Assembly: GCA_030063045.1 (NCBI GenBank)
Contig: JAQSEB010000186.1
Coordinates: 496,001 to 560,000 of the forward strand
Length of the DNA stretch: 64,000 nt
From: Pratylenchus scribneri
Taxonomy: Eukaryota > Nematoda > Chromadorea > Rhabditida > Pratylenchidae
Direction of reading: 5' to 3'
The position numbers and the translations under genes were made by a program. The notes beneath the pieces were generated by a model that searched no databases, was not told the DNA's origin, and saw nothing but the letters and a program-made list of their open reading frames with translations. This document shows, in pieces, positions 12,764 to 22,774 of this stretch (within the stretch, counting starts at the first letter, position 1; each line of letters begins with the position of its first letter).

Positions 12764-14289
12764 CTCCCCTTAAAGAAGAAAGCTAAAACAAAAAATCGCC
12801 GAACCGCGATACTCTCCTTAAATAAAATGCCTTCTGAAACTCTTCGATCCACGAAAATCTCCTTAAAGAAAATGGTTTCCAATTTGGTTTCTAGATCCAG
12901 CCTTTCAATGAATTTTTTCTTAACTCTTTTCCGTTTCCAATGCCATAATTTCCGACATAAATTTGGAGATGTTCGAAAACCACATAGCTTTTCTAATATT
13001 ACAAAATACTCAAAATTGCTTAGCAATCCATGGCGAGTCCAATAAAGGCTTTTCATGTTTGACCATTTTCTCTTATTTTGAATTAGCTTAATCAAATTTT
13101 GCAGCTCTATCTTTTTCAATTCTAATTTAATTAATGTTCTTAATTCATTTGGATCAAAATTTGTAGTAGCGTGTGGCCTGATTTTACTAATGCTTTTTGT
13201 GTCAATTGTCTTAAATCTAAGAAATCCAAAAAATTTTTCTTTGGCCATATTCCATTTTGAGTCTAAAATCCTAACAAAGTCCTTTAAAATAAAATCATTA
13301 ATAGGTTTCATTAATTCTGCCGAACTTTGCCTCAATTTCCTATTTGGCATGTCAGTTTTCCTATAAATTTCATACTCTAAATATTCTAACTCATTTTTAT
13401 TAATTTCATTGTCCTTTTCTTTAACATCTTCGAAATTTTCTAACTCAAATTTACTAACTTCACTGTCCTTTTCTTTGATTTTTTCTAAAGTTTCTAGCTC
13501 ATTTTGGTTATTTTTATTATCCTTTTCTTTAACTTTTACGAAATTTTCTAACTCATCTGGATTATAATTATTATCCTTTTCTTGCCCAAAATTCAAATTA
13601 TCCATATATTCGTCTTCATTAAATTCTATAGTTAATTTTTCTCTAAATTCCAATTTAGTCTTAATTTTGTCAATTCTTTTTTCTAAAGAGTCCCTTGAGC
13701 CTACTAACGGTAAGTTTTCTAGTTGGTGCGCTAATTCTTCCCATGCAAATTCTTCTGCTGGATCAAAATTAATATCCAAATCTGCATTTTCTTCTAGCTC
13801 ATACGCACTAGAATAAGTATTTTCTAAATCCAAACTAATTAATTGTCGACTATCGACCTTCCCCTCGAGGAAATTTAACTTTCGCTTGTCTCTTATCTTG
13901 TCATTCGGCTCAACCAAAATTTCTGGAAGGATTTCTAAAGATTCTTTTTGTTTAAGCCATTCTCTTCTTTTTGTTCCTAAATCTCTTAATTTCTTTCCTA
14001 CATTAAATTCTGTCAAAAATTTGGCCAGGCAATTTTGCATTTCTAATTTTCGTACTTTTGGTAAATTAAATTTTCTAATCCCTTTTTCCGTTCTCCAGAT
14101 TTTCTTTTTAATTTCGTATTCTAAATCTTCCATTTCCTTAATCATATTCTTAATTTTATTATATTGCCGTTTTAATTGCGAAGTTGAAGTCTTTTCCCCT
14201 AAATCTGGTGGGATTGGTTCTTCGCAAATTTCCTCCAATTCCATTAGCAAGCCTCTAATTAATTCCTTTGCCAGTAGATTATAATCCAT
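12532..14289 (-). CDS. gag-like protein of unknown function in the left retroelement unit
   Basis: 585 codons from the first ATG (14,289) to a stop inside the adjoining LTR. The frame stays open upstream through the primer-binding site into the LTR, but without an ATG, so I place the start at MDYNLLAKELIRG. The N-terminal half is Lys/Glu-rich and predicted to be helical. The middle holds 18-residue repeats of the form ELExxExxKEKDxExxKN, three and a half copies (near 13,375-13,570). The C-terminal part (KGSVADRR, KGSVADRQ) is the translation of repeated purine-tract/LTR-start modules. I see no zinc knuckle, protease, reverse transcriptase or integrase motif. It may be a gag-like protein or simply an open remnant; the position after the primer-binding site favours gag. 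Confidence 0.6.
   Translation of the reverse strand: MDYNLLAKELIRGLLMELEEICEEPIPPDLGEKTSTSQLKRQYNKIKNMIKEMEDLEYEIKKKIWRTEKGIRKFNLPKVRKLEMQNCLAKFLTEFNVGKKLRDLGTKRREWLKQKESLEILPEILVEPNDKIRDKRKLNFLEGKVDSRQLISLDLENTYSSAYELEENADLDINFDPAEEFAWEELAHQLENLPLVGSRDSLEKRIDKIKTKLEFREKLTIEFNEDEYMDNLNFGQEKDNNYNPDELENFVKVKEKDNKNNQNELETLEKIKEKDSEVSKFELENFEDVKEKDNEINKNELEYLEYEIYRKTDMPNRKLRQSSAELMKPINDFILKDFVRILDSKWNMAKEKFFGFLRFKTIDTKSISKIRPHATTNFDPNELRTLIKLELKKIELQNLIKLIQNKRKWSNMKSLYWTRHGLLSNFEYFVILEKLCGFRTSPNLCRKLWHWKRKRVKKKFIERLDLETKLETIFFKEIFVDRRVSEGILFKESIAVRRFFVLAFFFKGSVADRRLLVLVFIFFKGSVADRQPLENFFSKGSVADRQLYTSKENWANMGTERMEMDKSLELANDKKSESMDLNFGK
12651..12864 (-). repeat. five tandem polypurine-tract/LTR-start modules
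   Basis: Modules of about 45-52 bp each join a purine tract (minus strand TAAGGGGAG or TAAGGAGA) to an LTR-start-like sequence (TGTTGCGGATCGGCAAC and variants). They start at about 12,651, 12,696, 12,748, 12,796 and 12,842, and recur in the right unit at +2,268. The true LTR boundary (12,763/12,764) falls inside the third module; two lie within the LTR and two, more diverged, in the internal region. Confidence 0.8.
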
Positions 14290-14369
14290 CTGTTGAAATT
14301 TTTCTTTAAAAATTTCCCAAAAACTTCGCCTGTTGCAGGATCGTGCGTGCAATGCGAAGGGTCGCCACT

Positions 14370-15031
14370 TGTCGGGGTTTGGCCCTTTCCGATTTCGGTT
14401 GAAATTTGTTTTCGCTGGTTTCAACCAATCCCAAAATTGACCAATGAGAAGTTCTTTATTAGTTGACGGAATTGTTTTGGCTGTTCCTCAACTAATCCAC
14501 AAATTGCCAAAATTTGAGTTGGGGTTAATTGCCTTCCGGCGATTTCCCAGATCAATTTCACAATTATTCACAGAGAATTTATTTTCTCAAAGTTTTATTT
14601 TTGCTTGGTTTTTCAATATGAAGTAGAATAAAATCGAGAATGGATAGGATGGACAATTTCCTCATAGATAAGCATCTAAAGCGAATTGTGGGAAAAAGGC
14701 GTAACAAACAATTTGTAAATTATGAATTGATTGATTGGAAAATGAAATAAAATAATGAATAAAAATTAATAAATATTTGAATTAAAATATTTAATTTAAT
14801 CATTTTCCAAAATTCAAATCCATTGATTCACTTTTCTTATCATTAGCCAATTCCAAACTTTTGTCCATTTCCATTCTCTCGGTCCCCATATTCGCCCAAT
14901 TTTCCTTAGATGTATAAAGTTGCCGATCCGCAACACTCCCCTTAGAAAAGAAGTTTTCTAAAGGTTGCCGATCCGCAACACTCCCCTTAAAGAAGATGAA
15001 AACTAAAACTAAAAGTCGCCGATCCGCGACA
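14370..15031 (-). repeat. LTR copy b (middle LTR, shared by both units)
   Basis: It lies exactly 2,268 bp from copy a and appears identical to it. It serves as 3' LTR for the right unit and 5' LTR for the left one. A primer-binding site lies at its left edge (14,349-14,367). Confidence 0.9.
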
Positions 15032-16557
15032 CTCCCCTTAAAGAAGAAAGCTAAAACAAAAAATCGCCGAACCGCGATACTCTCCTTAAATAAAATGCCT
15101 TCTGAAACTCTTCGATCCACGAAAATCTCCTTAAAGAAAATGGTTTCCAATTTGGTTTCTAGATCCAGCCTTTCAATGAATTTTTTCTTAACTCTTTTCC
15201 GTTTCCAATGCCATAATTTCCGACATAAATTTGGAGATGTTCGAAAACCACATAGCTTTTCTAATATTACAAAATACTCAAAATTGCTTAGCAATCCATG
15301 GCGAGTCCAATAAAGGCTTTTCATGTTTGACCATTTTCTCTTATTTTGAATTAGCTTAATCAAATTTTGCAGCTCTATCTTTTTCAATTCTAATTTAATT
15401 AATGTTCTTAATTCATTTGGATCAAAATTTGTAGTAGCGTGTGGCCTGATTTTACTAATGCTTTTTGTGTCAATTGTCTTAAATCTAAGAAATCCAAAAA
15501 ATTTTTCTTTGGCCATATTCCATTTTGAGTCTAAAATCCTAACAAAGTCCTTTAAAATAAAATCATTAATAGGTTTCATTAATTCTGCCGAACTTTGCCT
15601 CAATTTCCTATTTGGCATGTCAGTTTTCCTATAAATTTCATACTCTAAATATTCTAACTCATTTTTATTAATTTCATTGTCCTTTTCTTTAACATCTTCG
15701 AAATTTTCTAACTCAAATTTACTAACTTCACTGTCCTTTTCTTTGATTTTTTCTAAAGTTTCTAGCTCATTTTGGTTATTTTTATTATCCTTTTCTTTAA
15801 CTTTTACGAAATTTTCTAACTCATCTGGATTATAATTATTATCCTTTTCTTGCCCAAAATTCAAATTATCCATATATTCGTCTTCATTAAATTCTATAGT
15901 TAATTTTTCTCTAAATTCCAATTTAGTCTTAATTTTGTCAATTCTTTTTTCTAAAGAGTCCCTTGAGCCTACTAACGGTAAGTTTTCTAGTTGGTGCGCT
16001 AATTCTTCCCATGCAAATTCTTCTGCTGGATCAAAATTAATATCCAAATCTGCATTTTCTTCTAGCTCATACGCACTAGAATAAGTATTTTCTAAATCCA
16101 AACTAATTAATTGTCGACTATCGACCTTCCCCTCGAGGAAATTTAACTTTCGCTTGTCTCTTATCTTGTCATTCGGCTCAACCAAAATTTCTGGAAGGAT
16201 TTCTAAAGATTCTTTTTGTTTAAGCCATTCTCTTCTTTTTGTTCCTAAATCTCTTAATTTCTTTCCTACATTAAATTCTGTCAAAAATTTGGCCAGGCAA
16301 TTTTGCATTTCTAATTTTCGTACTTTTGGTAAATTAAATTTTCTAATCCCTTTTTCCGTTCTCCAGATTTTCTTTTTAATTTCGTATTCTAAATCTTCCA
16401 TTTCCTTAATCATATTCTTAATTTTATTATATTGCCGTTTTAATTGCGAAGTTGAAGTCTTTTCCCCTAAATCTGGTGGGATTGGTTCTTCGCAAATTTC
16501 CTCCAATTCCATTAGCAAGCCTCTAATTAATTCCTTTGCCAGTAGATTATAATCCAT
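14800..16557 (-). CDS. gag-like protein of unknown function in the right retroelement unit
   Basis: This is an exact duplicate, at the protein level, of the frame in the left unit, shifted by 2,268 bp and starting at the same ATG (16,557). The absence of any difference means selection cannot be judged from these two copies. A third, truncated reading of the frame's end occurs in LTR copy c (17,068-17,299); it is only LTR sequence and not a gene. Confidence 0.6.
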   Translation of the reverse strand: MDYNLLAKELIRGLLMELEEICEEPIPPDLGEKTSTSQLKRQYNKIKNMIKEMEDLEYEIKKKIWRTEKGIRKFNLPKVRKLEMQNCLAKFLTEFNVGKKLRDLGTKRREWLKQKESLEILPEILVEPNDKIRDKRKLNFLEGKVDSRQLISLDLENTYSSAYELEENADLDINFDPAEEFAWEELAHQLENLPLVGSRDSLEKRIDKIKTKLEFREKLTIEFNEDEYMDNLNFGQEKDNNYNPDELENFVKVKEKDNKNNQNELETLEKIKEKDSEVSKFELENFEDVKEKDNEINKNELEYLEYEIYRKTDMPNRKLRQSSAELMKPINDFILKDFVRILDSKWNMAKEKFFGFLRFKTIDTKSISKIRPHATTNFDPNELRTLIKLELKKIELQNLIKLIQNKRKWSNMKSLYWTRHGLLSNFEYFVILEKLCGFRTSPNLCRKLWHWKRKRVKKKFIERLDLETKLETIFFKEIFVDRRVSEGILFKESIAVRRFFVLAFFFKGSVADRRLLVLVFIFFKGSVADRQPLENFFSKGSVADRQLYTSKENWANMGTERMEMDKSLELANDKKSESMDLNFGK

Positions 16558-16637
16558 CTGTTGAAATTTTTCTTTAAAAATTTCCCAAAAACTTCGCCTG
16601 TTGCAGGATCGTGCGTGCAATGCGAAGGGTCGCCACT

Positions 16638-17299
16638 TGTCGGGGTTTGGCCCTTTCCGATTTCGGTTGAAATTTGTTTTCGCTGGTTTCAACCAATCCC
16701 AAAATTGACCAATGAGAAGTTCTTTATTAGTTGACGGAATTGTTTTGGCTGTTCCTCAACTAATCCACAAATTGCCAAAATTTGAGTTGGGGTTAATTGC
16801 CTTCCGGCGATTTCCCAGATCAATTTCACAATTATTCACAGAGAATTTATTTTCTCAAAGTTTTATTTTTGCTTGGTTTTTCAATATGAAGTAGAATAAA
16901 ATCGAGAATGGATAGGATGGACAATTTCCTCATAGATAAGCATCTAAAGCGAATTGTGGGAAAAAGGCGTAACAAACAATTTGTAAATTATGAATTGATT
17001 GATTGGAAAATGAAATAAAATAATGAATAAAAATTAATAAATATTTGAATTAAAATATTTAATTTAATCATTTTCCAAAATTCAAATCCATTGATTCACT
17101 TTTCTTATCATTAGCCAATTCCAAGCTTTTGTCCATTTCCATTCTCTCGGTCCCCATATTCGCCCAATTTTCCTTAGATGTATAAAGTTGCCGATCCGCA
17201 ACACTCCCCTTAGAAAAGAAGTTTTCTAAAGGTTGCCGATCCGCAACACTCCCCTTAAAGAAGATGAAAACTAAAACTAAAAGTCGCCGATCCGCGACA
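16638..17299 (-). repeat. LTR copy c (5' LTR in element orientation)
   Basis: This is the third 662-bp copy. I found one difference from the other two: G at 17,125 where copies a and b have A (12,589 and 14,857). The primer-binding site lies at its left edge (16,617-16,635). Confidence 0.9.
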
Positions 17300-17304
17300 T
17301 AAGG
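17300..17304. repeat. target-site duplication, right copy (TAAGG)
   Basis: Partner of 12,097-12,101. No copy of this duplication lies beside the middle LTR, as expected for a single insertion event. Confidence 0.85.
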
Positions 17305-18779
17305 ATCAATAAGAAATGCTATTTCCAATCCAATAAATTTATTTTATTTCCATACAATTTATTATTTAATTCCTTTCTTTATTCCAATTGATATATTAAT
17401 TTTATTTCATTATATTCAATCCAATATTTTTTCTTCCAATCTAAACAAATTAAATATATATGAATTTTATTTTTTTTTTATTGAAATTTTTCGAATTATT
17501 TTTTTGAACTCAAATTACAATATGAAAATTGTTTTATTAACTATGAATTTTCGTCAAAATACAGTTAAAATTTCTAATTCGTGTATCAAAATCAATTTAT
17601 TATTTTACATTTTCATATTATAAATCTTATTTTAATTGATCTTTAGTAAAATTTAATAGTCCCAATTTATTTTTGTTCAATATTTTATTAAAAATATAAA
17701 TTAAAATATAAATTTCTATTTTATTTTATGTAACAGAGGTGAAAACCGTTACAGTAGCATCCATTATATTCGATGACGAATTTTAATAATAGACATAATA
17801 GCTCTATGAATTATTTATTTGTAAAAAGATAAAATGGAATTTGACAAATCATTTAAAATATTTATACAAAATTAAAAATAATATTTACCAAGTGTGAAAT
17901 TTTTATTAAATTTGCCTCTTTTGAAATTTTGGCCTTCTTCTTGTCATTTTTCATGTGGGTACAATTTGATAAAAATTTATTATATGGCTATTATGCTATT
18001 TATTGTTCATCTTAATTGATTTATAACTTTATCAAAATTAATTTAATTATAATCAAAAGTTAATTTTAAGAAATTAATATTTTTTATTATAAAAACGTTT
18101 ATAAAAAATTTTTAAATCCTTAATAGTAAATATTAAACATAATTTATTATTTAAAAAAAATTATATAAAAATGGGTTACATATTTATTTTAAATTTCAGA
18201 TGTTCAAGATGAAATAATAATAAATATATTCAAATGAATAAAAAATTATTATCAAATAAGAAGATAATACAATAATGGAATATTTAAAGAGTGTAACATA
18301 ATTATCGTCCGAAAAAATTTAAACTAGAAAATATAAATATATTTTAATAAAGTATAATTAATTGAGAGTAAAAAATACTAAATATTTGCGATATCGATAA
18401 TTATTAATCGGAAAATGATGGTGAGACTGAATTAAAATTTGAAAAATTACAAATCATATTAAAAAATAAAATAATTATAAATGAAAATTTGTTTAAATAA
18501 AAATAATTTAAAAAATGCAGTATTTTTCATAAATTCTTGTTTGTGAATTTCATTAACAATTAATCTTGATAAAAATTTATAGACATTTTCATTAAATTTC
18601 GACTGATAAAAATGTTGAAATAAATTTATTAAAGAAATTTAATCAATACTTTATAAATAAGGGTAGATTATTAAAATAATTAATATAAAAAATTATTTTT
18701 ATAAAAAAAGATTTTTACACGTGATGCGCACAAAATCAGGGAATGTATCTCATTGATAGTATAAAAGTAATTTTAAAAT
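17305..18779. other. AT-rich stretch without recognisable genes
   Basis: The right flank of the retroelement. Plus-strand composition changes from T-rich to A-rich across this region. A GC islet at 17,735-17,775 has no clear frame. I see nothing else. Confidence 0.5.
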
Positions 18780-18845
18780 AAAATGCTAATGGATGCCGAA
18801 AGAATTCGACAAAAAACACAGCTGGATTTGTCAAATGCATCATAA
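18780..18845 (+). CDS. possible short exon
   Basis: The plus strand reads MLMDAERIRQKTQLDLSNAS before TAA. It is short, charged and unlike its surroundings. Borders are not resolved. Confidence 0.3.
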   Translation, partial: KMLMDAERIRQKTQLDLSNAS

Positions 18846-19324
18846 AATTTTATATAATTATATTGAAAATTCATTTTTTCAATGTAGAAATTTAAATGTA
18901 TTTTTATAAAAATTTCTCTAAAAAAAATTAATTATCAATCAGATATAAAATTTTAAAAATTTATTAAGAAAATGGCATTTGGCAAGAAACGATGATTTTA
19001 AATATAATTTAAAACCAAAAGAAATAAAAATGACAATGACAATGTTAAAACGAGCGATGAATTGGCATATTGATATTTAACAGTTATTTCAAAAAAAATT
19101 ATTTAATATAATAATTTATAAAAATAAAATAACTGAATATAATAAAAAATAAATTATTTTTTATGATATTGAATGAAAAGTCAAATTTATAAGATATATC
19201 GAGGTGAAATTTTATAAATGAAATAAAAACTTTTAGAAAAAAAATATTGAAAAATTTCTATAAAAAACAAAAATAGTTATTTTGATTTTATTAAATTTAA
19301 ATAATATTTGTTTCAATTTAAAAA

Positions 19325-19480
19325 TTAATGAGGAGATTCCGAAAATCGCGGGAACTTTCGTCTTTAGAGAAATTCCTCAAATCCAGTTGCCCGAAGATTT
19401 TGAAAGGATATGTGCATTGGAATCTACAAAAGAAAATACACGGAAGATTTATTCCTGGAGGCTTTACAAAAATGGAATTA
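19325..19480 (+). CDS. probable exon, unrecognised
   Basis: A GC-richer island on the plus strand reads EEIPKIAGTFVFREIPQIQL followed by PEDFERICALESTKENTRKI and YSWRLYKNG. The frame remains open beyond 19,480, but the composition turns back to AT-rich Lys/Ile/Asn there, so the true exon probably ends near 19,480. No family is recognised. Confidence 0.5.
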
Positions 19481-20201
19481 TTATAATAAAGAATAAAAAA
19501 TTTAATAAAATAAAATGTTTTTCCACATTAAGTTTATTAAAAAAAATTGCAAAGTAAGGAAATTTTTAACATATAGCTAAATAAATAAATAAATAAGTAA
19601 TATATAAAAAATTGATTAATAAAAAATAATTGACCAAAATATAATAAATATACATTTATTATTATGAAAAAGCCGGAAAGCCGGACAAAATTTTTAGAAT
19701 TTTGTTTGATTAAAAAAATAATAAATATTATAATCTTTTATTAAAATTTTTTTATTTATATAAATTAAAATAAAATTTTCTCAAATAGTAAAAAAATAAT
19801 ACTCATTGAAGATATATAGAAAAAAATTGATATGGCTTTTTTTATATGGGAAGCAATGATTGTAATTCAAATCACTCGTATCTAATACAAATTTTTGTTT
19901 AATTTGTAAAACAAAAGAATGAAATAAGAATATTAAATCAAATTAAAGTGAATAATAAATATTAAATATGGCATAAATAATTTTAGGATGATAAAAATAT
20001 AAATGTTCTAAGATTAGAAGAATAATTAAACTTTTTTGATAAAGGAAAAGATATGGATAATTAAATATCTTGAAGACAAACGAAAATCAATGAATATATT
20101 AGCATCTGTTGTGAATTTTTCAGACACAAATACATTGTATTGGATGAGAATTTTTTAATATGATTTTCTAAATTAATGAATGTTTATTTTTAAAATTTCA
20201 G

Positions 20202-20252
20202 AAAAGTCGTTTCGCTCCTACGCAATTTTTATGATAATTCAAGTCAAATAAA
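20202..20252 (+). CDS. probable 51-nt internal exon
   Basis: It is bordered by a strong acceptor (AAAATTTCAG) and a GTAAAT donor. In the only sensible frame it reads KVVSLLRNFYDNSSQI. Product unknown. Confidence 0.45.
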
Positions 20253-21729
20253 GTAAATAATTACCAAAAAATGAGAATAAAAATTGTATGATATGTCAAT
20301 AAATATTTGTTCAATTTAAAATTTTAAATTAATAACAATAAATTAATTAAATAAAAATATTGATAAAAATAATTAAGTATTAATAAAAGTAATTATATAT
20401 AAATATACTGAAATTTAATAAGAAAATTAATTTTATACATATTGAAACTAATTAGTAAAATTATTTAATGAAATGATAACTTTATGAAGAAAAATTGAAT
20501 ATTATTTAATTAAATAAAAAATAAAAAAAATTGAGTATTAATATTTAGATAATTAGATATCGTCTATATATTAATTTAAATTCATAAATTAGCGATGAAA
20601 AAATTTTTCTTTAAAATTAAAATTTTAATTAATACAATCAAATAATAGAAATTGAAAACAAAAAAGTTGAAGAAAATATGAATGTTACTTCAGATATATT
20701 AATGAATTGTAATAAAATTATAAAAATAAATTCTGTATCGTAATAAAAAAAAAACAAAGCTAATTAAAATAAAAAATAAAATAATACAGATTTTTTAATT
20801 TGTATACTTATATCATCTTTGAAGGAAAATGTTATAATGTAGCAAAAATTTAAAAATTTAATTATTATATACTAAGCTAGAGATTTATAAAATATATTTA
20901 AAATTAGATTTGTTTAATTTCTTAAATGAGATATGAAATTATATTTTCTCTAATATATTTAAAATTTGATCGCATTTAATTTGTAAGAGATTTATGTTAA
21001 ATTTAAAATCTGCCTTCGTTCTATTCATCAACATTAATAAAATAAATAATATTATCTTTCTTCTCTAAAAGAATAAAAAATTTAGACATTAGATTGGAAA
21101 TTTATGATATACAATAAAAAATGCATTAAATTTTGAGGAATTGGAAAAAATTTAAATAAAATTTTCGCTAAATATATTATATAAATATAAATCTAAATTT
21201 CGAATTAAAAAATTAAAAACAATGTTCAATTGTATAAAATATTTTCCAGTCAATGTAATTTTTCTAGAACGCACATATTTAGCTTTCTTTGACATTAAAT
21301 TGAGAATTTTATCCGGAACCTCAATTCAAACCGATTGTTAAATTTACAGAAAAATTATCTATCATTAAATGGAAAAAAGAATGCTTTGAAATTGAAATAA
21401 ACATGAACACTTTTTCCTCTATAAATGCCCATTGTATAGCTTCATTTCCAGTTCGCCAGAACCAAATAAATAAAATATTTTAAAAAATTGAAAATAAACA
21501 ATATTTTGTCCTTCATCATTTGTATGAACAATCTTGAGATAAATTTATCCTTAAAATGTGATAAAAATTAAAAATAATTAACATATAAAAGGAAAATTAA
21601 ATATAAAATAATTTTTAAAAAATAAAAATTGCATTTCAAAATATTATAAAAATAAAATAAACATAAGTTTATCCGAATTCAAATAGCTAATAATTTTATC
21701 CACAAAGAAAGCAGTAGCTGTCACGGATC

Positions 21730-22236
21730 CGAGGATCCGGACGAGGATTTTTAATTCTCTAATTTTTGGTTAATTCAATTATTGGTCCATCAAATTTTTG
21801 ACTTTTCATTATTTTATTAATCAATTCTTTTATTTAATCATTTTCATTTTCTACGCTTTCTCACACTTTCTTTCATTCCATAAAGATTGTTATCATAATC
21901 ATTTCCCCCACACAAATGTTCCCCATTAAATGATCAATTCATTCACTTTTTAACCGCAATGCAATTATCAACGTTTATTTTCCTTGGAAATAAAATAAAA
22001 TAAAGTGATTTGATAATAAAATTTGTTAATTTTATTTCAACTCAAAATTAGTTTGGCCCAACTTCCAGTCCCTGAAGGACCGGTCAACTAATTCTAAAGG
22101 CAACAATATCGCCTTTTCTCCACACAAAATATCCACAATTTCAATTCCATCAACTTTGGAATTGCAAATTTTATTTTGGTAATTTGGTTTGGTTGGATTG
22201 GTTCTGCACACTATTTCTTTTGAAATCTGTCAAGTG
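21730..22236. mobile_element. possible LTR-like or other repeat-derived fragment
   Basis: A block of about 500 bp begins TGTCACGGATCC and has two GGATCC palindromes close together. Its right part (about 22,050-22,236) has raised GC and no long frame. The start resembles an LTR end, and its minus-strand reading ends GTGACA, like the CGACA end of the 12-17 kb element. I could not find a target duplication, a primer-binding site or a matching second end, so this is only a suspicion. Confidence 0.22.
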
Positions 22237-22512
22237 TAATATAACATTATTTATCATTGTTAACCAATAATATGATTATTTTTTTATATTTAATTTTAAA
22301 CTATGTATTTTTTAAAAAAATTTTTTAATGATATCACGGATAATTTTATCAATAAATAATAATTCAATGACGGAATTAATTCAATAATGATCCACAGTAA
22401 AAAAAGGAAAAAAAAGAGGAAGAAAATCAAGATTAATCACAGGAATTAAATAAAAATGTTTTTTTTTAAATAATTTAAGCTTATAGTATATTATTTTTTG
22501 CTTGAATTTCAC

Positions 22513-22576
22513 CTGCGGGCTTGGAGGCTTCTGCGGCACGATCTGCGGCATCGTATAGAACTCCAGTTGTGAAGGT
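22513..22576 (-). CDS. internal exon (downstream of the 22.75 kb exon)
   Basis: Minus strand: acceptor TTTCATAG, then TFTTGVLYDAADRAAEASKP and A, then a GTGAAA donor. The preceding 33-nt exon ends in phase 0, so the two join cleanly to give VNQ-TFTTGV. The Ala-rich sequence is GC-rich and surely not random. The product is not recognised. Confidence 0.6.
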
Positions 22577-22741
22577 CTATGAAATTGAAATTAATTTTTT
22601 ATTTATCTTCTATCAAACTGGAAGAATAAAGTTGAAATGATTAATTATGACAACGAACAATTCACAATTCACATGATCATGAACATTCCTCAAAAACAAA
22701 TTATTAAATAGTTTTTGAGACTATATATCAAATGGACTTAC

Positions 22742-22774
22742 CTGATTAACGAAAAAATAGGGATAGCGAAATAA
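22742..22774 (-). CDS. 33-nt internal exon with consensus donor
   Basis: Minus strand: TTTTAG acceptor, eleven codons (LFRYPYFFVNQ), then CAG|GTAAGT, a perfect donor. The aromatic stretch could be the edge of a membrane segment. It pairs with the exon at 22,513-22,576 across a 165-nt intron. Confidence 0.6.

Larger units (their letters stand above)
12102..17299 (-). mobile_element. tandem (dimeric) non-autonomous LTR retroelement
   Basis: Two 2,268-bp units plus 662 bp make 5,198 bp, arranged LTR-internal-LTR-internal-LTR in minus orientation. The ends are TGTCGCGG and CCCCGACA (a TGTCG/CGACA terminal inverted repeat). TAAGG is duplicated at 12,097-12,101 and 17,300-17,304, so there is one target-site duplication for the whole array. 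Two bases inside each LTR end lies TGGCGACCCTTCGCATTGC, a typical tRNA primer-binding site beginning TGGCGACC. The purine tract TTAAGGGGAG abuts the LTR start. Internal regions are 1,606 bp and encode no reverse transcriptase, integrase or protease, so mobility would need another element. Near-identity of the copies implies recent activity or recent recombination. Confidence 0.93.

Noticed and set aside
12728..14284. Plus-strand open frames opposite the retroelement protein (for example 12,728-13,045 and 13,886-14,284)
   Set aside because: They mirror the minus-strand frame in reverse, lack motifs and repeat exactly in the second unit.
17068..17328. 86-codon minus frame at the right end of the retroelement
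   Set aside because: It is LTR sequence read through into the flank, not a third gene copy.
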